Assembly (NCBI GenBank): GCA_007695035.1
Contig: REEO01000026.1
Coordinates: 1-64,000, forward strand
DNA: 64,000 bases
Direction: 5' to 3'
Origin: Saprospirales bacterium
GTDB taxonomy: Bacteria > Bacteroidota > Bacteroidia > Chitinophagales > Saprospiraceae
A program made the position numbers and the translations under genes. Of this stretch, positions 7,461 to 14,692 are shown piece after piece (position 1 is the first letter of the stretch; each line of letters starts with the position of its first letter). Below the pieces are notes generated by a model. It did not search any database. It was not told the origin of the DNA and saw nothing but the letters and a program-made list of their open reading frames with translations.

Positions 7461-9728
7461 TCAATCCAATATTTGCAATCGGGCGTACTTGAGCATGATT
7501 TTCTTTTTGGGATTGTCCACCTCCTCAAACTGTATGGTGGCAATTCTGTTTTCGGCACCTCCTTCCACAGCGAGTACCTCGCCCTCTCCAAATCGAAGGT
7601 GTCTGACTCGCATCCCGGCAGCAACCCTGGCCGGATCGCTCACCTTAAAATCTGCCGGGGCCGGCCGGGTCGTTCCCGGTTTGGAAGCAGGCTTTCTCTT
7701 TGGGAAAACACCACTCACTTTGGACCTGTCAGAACCTGTAACCGGTTCTTTGACAACCAATTCCGGGTTTTGAAAATGATCCGGCTCAATTTCATCCAAA
7801 AAACGGCTCGGGTCATTGAACCTCATGCTGCCGTATTGATAGCGCGAATTAGAATAAGAAAGAGTCAGGTGTTCCATGGCTCTGGTGATGGCCACGTAAA
7901 ACAACCTTCTCTCTTCATCCATAGATGAGGGCGAGTCCTTAGCCATAAAAGAGGGAAACAGATTTTCCTCCAGACCCACTACGAAAACCGATTTAAATTC
8001 CAGCCCTTTGGAGGCGTGAGCAGACATCAACAGGACGTGATCATCGTCCCCGTCCTCGCTGTCAAAATCGGTTATCAGCGCCACACTTTGCAAGTACTCT
8101 GAAATGCTCCGCTCGTCCATATCTGGATCATTGGTCAGCAACTCATCGCTGTCGATAAATTCTTTGATCCCGTCCAGCAGGGAGGTTATGTTTTCCCTTC
8201 TGCTGAGCCCTTCAATAGAATTGTCTTTAGAAAGGTCGGCATCCATACCCGATTTCTTATAAATATGCAGGGCCAAATCGTAGGCATTCATGGTTTGGGC
8301 CTTTTCGACAAAAGAGGCGATCAAACCCTTGAATTTTTTCAGCAAATTGGTGGTCCTGCTGTTGAATATCTCCCTGTCCATGGCCTCCCATGCGGATAAT
8401 TCCTCGCTGGTGGCTATCGTCATTATTTTGTCCAGGGTCGTTTTTCCTATACCTCGTCTCGGGTAATTGATAATTCGTCTAATTGCCTCATCGTCCGCCG
8501 GATTGATGGATAACCTCAGGTAGGCCATGAGGTCCTTGACTTCCTTTCTCTGATAAAAGGACATACCACCGTAGATTCTATATGGGATATCATGTCTGCG
8601 GAGCTGTTCTTCAAAAGCCCTGGATTGGGCATTGGTTCTGTACAAAATGGCGATGTCCTTATTGGCGTAGTGATGACGGTTTTTTTGCTCCACTATCAGA
8701 CCGGCTACCCGGCGGGCCTCCTCCGCATCGGAAAGCGCCTTGACGAGGGCTATTTTATTGCCGGAGGAATACTCAGTCCAAATTTCCTTTTTGATCTGGG
8801 AGCGATTGTTGGAAATAACACTGTTGGCTGCCGCCACAATATGGGGAGTAGAGCGGTAGTTTTGCTCCAGTTTAAAAACCTTTAACGAAGGATAGTCTTT
8901 TTTAAAATCCAGGATATTGCTGATGGTTGCCCCCCTGAAAGCGTATATACTCTGGGCGTCATCACCTACGATACAAATATTCTGTGAACTGCCCTTGTAG
9001 CGGGTGAGCTGCTTCACAATAGCGTACTGCAAAAAATTGGTATCCTGAAACTCATCTACCAATACATATTTGAACCGCTCCCTGTATTTTGCGACCACAT
9101 TGTCCTTGTTTTCGTAAAAAAGCCGGAAAGTATTGAGCAGAAGGTCGTCAAAATCCATGGCACCAGACTTCTGGCATCTGATTACGTACTTTTGATAGAT
9201 TTTGTACATATCCGGCCTCCCTTCAGACTGGTCCCGTGATACGAGTTCTGCATTTCCTCCATAGGCCTTCCAGGTTATCAGATTGCTCTTGGCATTAGAG
9301 ATGCGGTTGAGAACCAGCCCGGGAGGATATTTTGATTTGTCGAGCCCCATGCGACTAATAATATCTTTGATCAGGGCCTTGCTGTCATCGGTATCGTAAA
9401 TGGAAAAAGTAGCGGGATAACCTATTTTCTCAGCTTCAATCCTGAGAATACGGGAAAAAAGCGAGTGAAATGTGCCTGCCCATACGTAGTTGCCACCCTT
9501 GCCAACCACCCTGGAAATTCGGTCCTTCATCTCTCTGGCGGCCTTGTTGGTAAAAGTGAGTGAGAGAACCTGTCGGGGCTCCACGCCGGAGTTAATTAGG
9601 TGCGCAATTCGAAAAGTCAATACCCGGGTTTTGCCCGATCCTGGCCCCGCAATCACCATTACAGGCCCGTCCACATTGGTCACTGCCTGTCTCTGAACAT
9701 CATTGAGTTGGTCTAAGTAGTCATTCAT
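7461..9728 (-). CDS. pcrA: ATP-dependent DNA helicase PcrA/UvrD
   Basis: A 755-residue superfamily 1A 3'-5' helicase for nucleotide excision repair, mismatch repair and removal of RecA filaments. Motifs in order: Q motif LNDVQRQAV (8-16), Walker A AGPGSGKT (27-34), motif Ia TFTNKAAREM, motif II VDEFQDTN, motif III GDDAQSIYAFRGA, motif IV EQNYRST, motif V LMSAHASKGLEFKSVF, and motif VI EERRLFYVAITRA. The C-terminus (about 690-755) carries the PcrA-type Tudor-like RNA-polymerase-interaction segment VRHLRFGEGEVLAVEG with FEEVDNPKKKIMLKYARL, which favours PcrA over Rep. The start codon sits five bases behind a TAACTTTG -7 element. Confidence 0.96.
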   Translation of the reverse strand: MNDYLDQLNDVQRQAVTNVDGPVMVIAGPGSGKTRVLTFRIAHLINSGVEPRQVLSLTFTNKAAREMKDRISRVVGKGGNYVWAGTFHSLFSRILRIEAEKIGYPATFSIYDTDDSKALIKDIISRMGLDKSKYPPGLVLNRISNAKSNLITWKAYGGNAELVSRDQSEGRPDMYKIYQKYVIRCQKSGAMDFDDLLLNTFRLFYENKDNVVAKYRERFKYVLVDEFQDTNFLQYAIVKQLTRYKGSSQNICIVGDDAQSIYAFRGATISNILDFKKDYPSLKVFKLEQNYRSTPHIVAAANSVISNNRSQIKKEIWTEYSSGNKIALVKALSDAEEARRVAGLIVEQKNRHHYANKDIAILYRTNAQSRAFEEQLRRHDIPYRIYGGMSFYQRKEVKDLMAYLRLSINPADDEAIRRIINYPRRGIGKTTLDKIMTIATSEELSAWEAMDREIFNSRTTNLLKKFKGLIASFVEKAQTMNAYDLALHIYKKSGMDADLSKDNSIEGLSRRENITSLLDGIKEFIDSDELLTNDPDMDERSISEYLQSVALITDFDSEDGDDDHVLLMSAHASKGLEFKSVFVVGLEENLFPSFMAKDSPSSMDEERRLFYVAITRAMEHLTLSYSNSRYQYGSMRFNDPSRFLDEIEPDHFQNPELVVKEPVTGSDRSKVSGVFPKRKPASKPGTTRPAPADFKVSDPARVAAGMRVRHLRFGEGEVLAVEGGAENRIATIQFEEVDNPKKKIMLKYARLQILD

Positions 9729-9733
9729 GGATA

Positions 9734-9741
9734 CAAAGTTA
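9734..9741 (-). promoter_or_regulatory. Candidate -7 element of pcrA
   Basis: TAACTTTG on the minus strand, ending five bases before the ATG of pcrA, giving the same leaderless geometry as at 5120-5150. A matching -33 TTTG is not evident. Confidence 0.4.
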
Positions 9742-10240
9742 CAGAAGCTGTGAAAAGTAGTCGGTATAAACAGAGGTATAATAATGGAAGTTTCCTGGTG
9801 ACAATGGGCTGGACAATTTCGGATTGAGAGGGGGTGATGCTTTTCCAGGCTTAAGGATTCCCACTTTGGCGATTCCTGGAGATAATGCTGTAATTATGGA
9901 ACTAATTTGCCCCCTTCACCCCTTATCACTATGTTTGCTTAGTAGTATTCGACAAGTCAAGTACAAAAAACCCCTCAACCAGAATGGCATTAAGAATTGG
10001 AATTTCAGGGGTGTACCACAAACCTGGTTTGGTCGAAGCTAAATGGAGTTTCTGAATTGCTAAAAGCTGGGTTCACTTGATTGAAAATTGGATTGGGTTT
10101 TCGCGAAATGAAGGCCAGTATTAAGAAGAATTATTGATCCAACCTCCCCTTTCAAAACTACGAGGATAAATTTGTCAATGCAGTTGCCGTAAATGAGCTT
10201 TGAGTTCAAATACCAGGATTATCTCCAATACCTCCCCCCC
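9742..10240. other. Gene-poor intergenic region
   Basis: About 500 bp between the pcrA start and the RNase HI stop, both on the minus strand. I found no coding sequence with recognisable features and no T-tailed hairpin. Short open frames here have no homology-like motifs. Confidence 0.5.
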
Positions 10241-10861
10241 TCATTTTCGGCCAAAATCCGCGGGTATCTCCCCCCACTCCTTAGTGGGCCATTTTATTAT
10301 GGGGTTTTTGTAGTTGTTGGTTTTCAGCCATTTTTCTGCCCGGGCTATCAAATCGAAGAGGACCCGGTTCTTTCGAGTGCGCTTAAGCTTTGTTTTGCAA
10401 TGCTTTTTTTTCACCCAATTCATCGCAATTTTTGAATCAGTGTAAATGGGCAGACTTTCCATATTGGGGTGCTTTTTTAAGAATGCAAGGGCGTGTACCA
10501 GGGCGAGGAACTCACCCACGTTATTGGTGGCGTCATCAAAAGGTCCCATGTGAAAAAGGGGGTCCCCATTCTCAGCCCATACGCCGCGGTACTCCATTTT
10601 GCCTGGATTGCCGGAACAGGCGGCATCCACGGCTATCGAAAGAGGTTCTGGCTCCGGTTTCTTGAGTACCTTTCGGGCCTTTTCCTTTGCGCGGTACATT
10701 TCCGGCCCACTTGACCAGGCGTCCTCCGCCTCTTTGCGGGTTTTAAATGATTTGAACTTCGCACCGGGGTAATTGGCGACCTGCAATTGACATTCCCTCC
10801 ATGAGTCGTATATGCCCGGTTCATGCCCCTCCCACACCACGTAGTACTTTTTGCTGGCCAT
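10241..10861 (-). CDS. rnhA: Ribonuclease HI with N-terminal viroplasmin-type RNA-binding domain
   Basis: A 206-residue nuclease that cleaves the RNA strand of RNA-DNA hybrids (Okazaki primers, R-loops). Residues 4-50 (KKYYVVWEGHEPGIYDSW, then FKSFKTRKEAEDAW) form the caulimovirus-viroplasmin/RNase H N-terminal domain that binds hybrid duplex. The catalytic domain has Asp79 (AVDAACSGNPG), Glu117 (NNVGEFLAL), Asp142 (IYTDSKIAM) and Asp202 (PADFGRK), so all four metal ligands are present. This two-domain form is common in Bacteroidota and Firmicutes. The gene is monocistronic, transcribed divergently from the M20 amidohydrolase. Confidence 0.93.
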   Translation of the reverse strand: MASKKYYVVWEGHEPGIYDSWRECQLQVANYPGAKFKSFKTRKEAEDAWSSGPEMYRAKEKARKVLKKPEPEPLSIAVDAACSGNPGKMEYRGVWAENGDPLFHMGPFDDATNNVGEFLALVHALAFLKKHPNMESLPIYTDSKIAMNWVKKKHCKTKLKRTRKNRVLFDLIARAEKWLKTNNYKNPIIKWPTKEWGEIPADFGRK

Positions 10862-10930
10862 CCAAAAAATAATTTTATATATTATGATAATTAATAATCT
10901 GTAAATATCTTTACGCCAAAATTATAAGCA

Positions 10931-12121
10931 ATGGTCTCAAAAGGTTTTAAAGATGAATTGAAGCAATTGGCCGAAAAAATTCACCCAAAGATGGTGGAAA
11001 TACGGCGACACTTGCACATGAATCCCGAACTTTCTTATGAGGAAAAGGAAACTTCTGCCTTTATCAGCTCTGCCCTCAAATCCGAAAAGGTGACGCACGA
11101 AACCGGAATAGGTGGATATGGAATTGTGGCAAGGGTTGAGGGCAATGGCACCGGGCCCCGTGTCCTTTTAAGGGCCGATATGGATGCCCTCCCCATTCAG
11201 GAAGAGAGTAATGTCTCCTACAAATCGAAGAGGGACGGAGTGATGCATGCCTGCGGTCACGATGTGCATTCCACCTGTCTGCTCGGAGCAATAATGATGT
11301 TGAATCAACTTCGCAAAAGCTGGGCCGGAGAAATAATAGCGGTTTTTCAACCTGCTGAAGAAAAATCGCCGGGTGGGGCCAAAGCCATGTTGGAAGATGG
11401 CATTATCGAAAAATACAAGCCGCAGGTGGCTTTGGGGCAACACGTTCACCCCCCGCTTCAGGCGGGTAAAGTCGCCTTTATCGAGGGTCAATCCATGGCT
11501 TCGGCCGACGAAATATACCTGACTGTGAAAGGAAGAGGAGGCCATGCTGCACTCGCCCATGAGTGTATTGATCCCATTGTTATAGCATCTCAAATTGTGC
11601 AGGCCCTTCAACATCTGGTCTCTCGCAAAGCCAATCCCTTTATCCCAACCGTGGTCTCAATCGGGAGAATAGAATCTTCCGGTGGGGCGACCAATGTGAT
11701 TCCATCAGAAGTCAAACTCGCGGGTACCATTCGTACTTTTGATGAAGAGTGGAGAGCAGAAATCCACCAGAACATAGAGAAAATATGTCAGGGTATCGCC
11801 GTATCCCATGGGGGTGCTTGCGAAGTCCACATTGTTAAAGGCTATCCGGCTGTTTATAATGACCCGGATACCACCAAAAGATCCAGAAAAGCTGCTGAAG
11901 ACCTACTTGGAAAAGAAAATGTGGTCGATATGGACCCCAGAATGACTGCAGAGGATTTCTCCTACTTCGCCAGAGAATTGCCGGCATGTTTCTTCAGACT
12001 GGGAACGGGTAATGTGGAAAAGGGAATTGTGGCTCCTATTCACACAGCCCACTTTGATATTGACGAAGACGCCCTAATCACAGGAAGTCTGCTCATGGCA
12101 TACCTGGGGGTTAATCAATAA
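10931..12121 (+). CDS. M20 family amidohydrolase (N-acyl-amino-acid hydrolase type)
   Basis: A 396-residue zinc hydrolase of the M20D group, which removes acyl groups from amino acids (hippurate/N-acetyl-diaminopimelate/IAA-amino-acid type). Motifs seen: RRHLHMNPELSYEE (about 26-39), RADMDALPIQEES (80-92), HACGHDVH (103-110, metal ligands), VFQPAEE (about 140-146, ligand and general base) and a dimerisation-domain stretch VKGRGGHAA. The C-terminal MTAEDFSYFA is also a family mark. No signal peptide is evident, so it is probably cytosolic. The substrate cannot be assigned. It precedes the sigma-54-type regulator by 74 bp, but that gene has its own promoter. Confidence 0.9.
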   Translation: MVSKGFKDELKQLAEKIHPKMVEIRRHLHMNPELSYEEKETSAFISSALKSEKVTHETGIGGYGIVARVEGNGTGPRVLLRADMDALPIQEESNVSYKSKRDGVMHACGHDVHSTCLLGAIMMLNQLRKSWAGEIIAVFQPAEEKSPGGAKAMLEDGIIEKYKPQVALGQHVHPPLQAGKVAFIEGQSMASADEIYLTVKGRGGHAALAHECIDPIVIASQIVQALQHLVSRKANPFIPTVVSIGRIESSGGATNVIPSEVKLAGTIRTFDEEWRAEIHQNIEKICQGIAVSHGGACEVHIVKGYPAVYNDPDTTKRSRKAAEDLLGKENVVDMDPRMTAEDFSYFARELPACFFRLGTGNVEKGIVAPIHTAHFDIDEDALITGSLLMAYLGVNQ

Positions 12122-12147
12122 ATATTATAAAAATTTTTAATATTTTA

Positions 12148-12177
12148 TTGGTTGAAAAGAAATAGTGTTTATATTTG
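12148..12177 (+). promoter_or_regulatory. Bacteroidota-type promoter of the NtrC-family gene
   Basis: TTG (12148-12150), 19 bp, TATATTTG (12170-12177), followed 18 bp later by the ATG. It lies in an AT-rich imperfect palindrome (about 12121-12150) downstream of the M20 gene. Confidence 0.6.
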
Positions 12178-12195
12178 CATAAAATATAATATGAT

Positions 12196-13470
12196 ATGGC
12201 AACAAGGGTACTTATAGTTGATGATGAAAAGAGCATACGAAAGACACTGCGAGAGATTTTGGAGTATGAAAAATACGAAGTGGAGGAAGCGGGAGACGGA
12301 CTTGAGTGTCTCGCTAAGGTAAAAGGTGGAAAAATAGACCTGATTATCTTAGACATTAAAATGCCTAAAATGGATGGCACGGAGACATTGGAGCGCTTGC
12401 AACTTCTGGCCCCGGACATCCCCGTGGTTATGATTTCCGGCCATGCCACCATAGACACCGCTGTGGAAGCGGTGAAAAAGGGTGCTTTTGACTTCATCTC
12501 AAAGCCACCGGATCTCAACCGCATGTTGATAACCCTTAGAAATGCACTGGACCATTCGCACCTCGTGTCCGAAAAGAAGGTTTTGAAGAAAAAGATTGCA
12601 AAGTGCAATGTACAGGAAATAATTGGGGATTCAGCACCCATCAAACAAATCAAGGAAACCATAGATCGGGTAGCTCCGACAGATGCGCGGGTTTTGGTAA
12701 CCGGTGAAAACGGTACGGGAAAGGAATTAGTAGCAAGGTGGGTACACGAAAAGAGCAGCAGAAAAGAAGCTTCTCTGGTGGAGGTAAACTGCGCTGCAAT
12801 ACCCTCGGAACTCATCGAAAGTGAGCTTTTTGGACACGAAAAAGGCTCATTCACTTCTGCGGTTAAGCAGAGAATCGGGAAATTCGAGCAAGCCAATGGA
12901 GGAACCCTGTTTTTGGATGAAATCGGAGACATGAGTCTTTCGGCACAGGCCAAGGTACTTCGCGCTCTTCAGGAAAACTACATCGTTCGTGTAGGTGGGG
13001 ATAAAGACATCAAGGTAGATGTGCGCGTTATTGCGGCAACCAATAAAGACCTTCGAACTGAGATTGAAGAAGGTCGATTCCGGGAAGATCTCTACCACAG
13101 ACTTGCTGTCATTATTATTCCAGTACCATCCCTCAATGAACGCACGGACGATATACCATTACTGGTAGATTACTTCAATGATGAAATCTGCAAGGAATAC
13201 GGGACTCCAAAGAAGAAATTTACAAAGGACTGCCTCGAAGCGCTAAAATCCTTTAACTGGACCGGTAACATCCGTGAGCTTCGCAATGTAATTGAACGGC
13301 TTATCATTTTAAGTGGAAAGCAGGTTACCAAATCTGATTTTCAGGATTACGTTTATCCGCCTAATAAGAGCAGAAGCCGAATAGCGGAACTCATGAACAG
13401 TTTTGACGATCTGGATTCTCTAAAAAAGTTCATAGATAAAGAATACCGGAAAATGGAGAATGGAAAATAA
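12196..13470 (+). CDS. NtrC-family response regulator lacking a DNA-binding domain, with altered GAFTGA loop
   Basis: A 424-residue bacterial enhancer-binding protein. Receiver domain residues 1-120 with phospho-acceptor Asp53 (IILDIKMPKMD). AAA+ domain with Walker A GENGTGKE (170-177), the sigma-54 contact loop at 217-222 reading GSFTSA instead of GAFTGA, Walker B GGTLFLDEI (235-243), and the late NIRELRNVIERL helix. In NtrC-type proteins a Fis-like helix-turn-helix follows a FEKEYI-like linker. Here the linker FIDKEYRKMENGK is the end of the protein. The regulator thus has no visible DNA-binding helix and may work from solution, through a partner, or not as a classical activator. Similar C-terminal losses are known in FlgR of Helicobacter. 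Confidence 0.9.
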   Translation: MATRVLIVDDEKSIRKTLREILEYEKYEVEEAGDGLECLAKVKGGKIDLIILDIKMPKMDGTETLERLQLLAPDIPVVMISGHATIDTAVEAVKKGAFDFISKPPDLNRMLITLRNALDHSHLVSEKKVLKKKIAKCNVQEIIGDSAPIKQIKETIDRVAPTDARVLVTGENGTGKELVARWVHEKSSRKEASLVEVNCAAIPSELIESELFGHEKGSFTSAVKQRIGKFEQANGGTLFLDEIGDMSLSAQAKVLRALQENYIVRVGGDKDIKVDVRVIAATNKDLRTEIEEGRFREDLYHRLAVIIIPVPSLNERTDDIPLLVDYFNDEICKEYGTPKKKFTKDCLEALKSFNWTGNIRELRNVIERLIILSGKQVTKSDFQDYVYPPNKSRSRIAELMNSFDDLDSLKKFIDKEYRKMENGK

Positions 13471-13875
13471 GGTTTACATTGAGGGCCATCAATTAACTAC
13501 CCTGAATCTTTTTGCTGATCACAAATAGCGTATGCCTGAATTTGACCACTATTTATTCGGCAAAAAGCGCGCTGAAAAGGAATTATTTGGCAGATGTGTC
13601 GTAAAAAGCCATGCTTTTTCGGCGTGGAGATTGAGCAATTTAATAACTTTGGTGTTTATCAATCCGTCCCGGAATGTAATGCGGCAATTTATTATTGCTG
13701 TAATACTAATAAGTTGGTCCCTGTTTTTGCGAGAATCAAACCTTGAAAAAATTAGCAGAGATTTCGGCAGGGGCTTCCAAAAATCATCTAATGAACCCTA
13801 TTAGCCGGAGAAATCACCGTCATAATGTAAAATAGTGCAGGCCGGGGTATTTTCTAACAAAACAAATAAAGATAA
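13471..13875. other. Intergenic region with one doubtful small frame
   Basis: 405 bp between the truncated NtrC-type gene and the LOG gene. A frame at 13532-13804 (90 codons, plus strand) has a hydrophobic centre (QFIIAVILISWSLFL) but no ribosome-binding signal and no recognised family; I give it about 0.2 chance of being a gene. A hairpin AAAAAGC-cat-GCTTTTT lies at 13603-13619. Nothing in the two other frames right after 13470 resembles the missing helix-turn-helix. Confidence 0.4.
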
Positions 13876-14562
13876 ATGCGCAAATGGAGTGAGATTAAGG
13901 GAGAGAACGCCTGGACGATGTTCAAGGTAATGTCGGAATTTGTGGAGGGTTTTGAGCGCCTCAACCAAATAGGCCCATGTATTTCTATTTTTGGTTCGGC
14001 CAGAACCATAGCCAACCATCCCGAGTACACAAAAGCTGTGGAAATTGCCCGCAGGCTTATTCAGGAAGGTTACGGTATTATCACCGGAGGTGGCCCCGGA
14101 ATAATGGAGGCGGGAAATAAGGGAGCTACCATGCAAAATGGAGTGTCCGTGGGCTTAAACATCGATCTGCCCTTTGAACAGGGCAACAATTCCTTTATCG
14201 ACCCGGATAAAAACCTCAACCACCGGTACTTTTTTGTGCGAAAGGTTATGTTTGTCAAATACGCTCAGGGTTTTGTGGTAATGCCGGGAGGTTTTGGCAC
14301 CCTGGATGAACTCTTTGAAGTACTCACACTAATTCAGACCAACAAGATTACGCCGGTGCCCGTCATCCTTTTTGGCAAAAAATACTGGCAGGGACTCTGT
14401 GATTGGATTGTGGACACCTTGATTGATGAGGGAAAAGTATCTGCTTCTGATATGGATTTGTTTTTGATTACAGATGATGTGGAAGAGACAATTCACTATA
14501 TAAATGAATTCTATAGCGGTGAAAAATCCAAAGACCTCAGACCCAATTACGAGTTGGAGTAA
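13876..14562 (+). CDS. LOG family protein (cytokinin riboside 5'-monophosphate phosphoribohydrolase-like)
   Basis: A 228-residue Rossmann-fold protein of the TIGR00730/LOG family, which hydrolyses the N-glycosidic bond of nucleoside 5'-monophosphates (cytokinin activation in plants, nucleotide turnover in bacteria). The two family signatures are clear: GGGPGIMEAGNKGA (about 75-88) and PGGFGTLDELFE (about 137-148), and ISIFGSAR near residue 36 begins the nucleotide-binding fold. Length matches the longer bacterial subgroup. No signal peptide. The physiological substrate is unknown in most bacteria, so the enzymatic label is by family only. Confidence 0.9.
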   Translation: MRKWSEIKGENAWTMFKVMSEFVEGFERLNQIGPCISIFGSARTIANHPEYTKAVEIARRLIQEGYGIITGGGPGIMEAGNKGATMQNGVSVGLNIDLPFEQGNNSFIDPDKNLNHRYFFVRKVMFVKYAQGFVVMPGGFGTLDELFEVLTLIQTNKITPVPVILFGKKYWQGLCDWIVDTLIDEGKVSASDMDLFLITDDVEETIHYINEFYSGEKSKDLRPNYELE

Positions 14563-14692
14563 AAAATCAGGTACCATTCGCTTCCTGGATTTCATAAATC
14601 GACTTCCTGCAGTGGATTTTCGGCTATAGTTTGTCTTTTGCCAGTCATTGTATGAGCAACCAAGTCTTCAACAGTGGGATTAATTATCCCAG

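Noticed and set aside
13532-13804. 90-codon plus-strand frame in the gap after the NtrC-type gene
   Set aside because: No family, no clear start signal, contains a hairpin; kept only as a low-probability remark in the intergenic entry.
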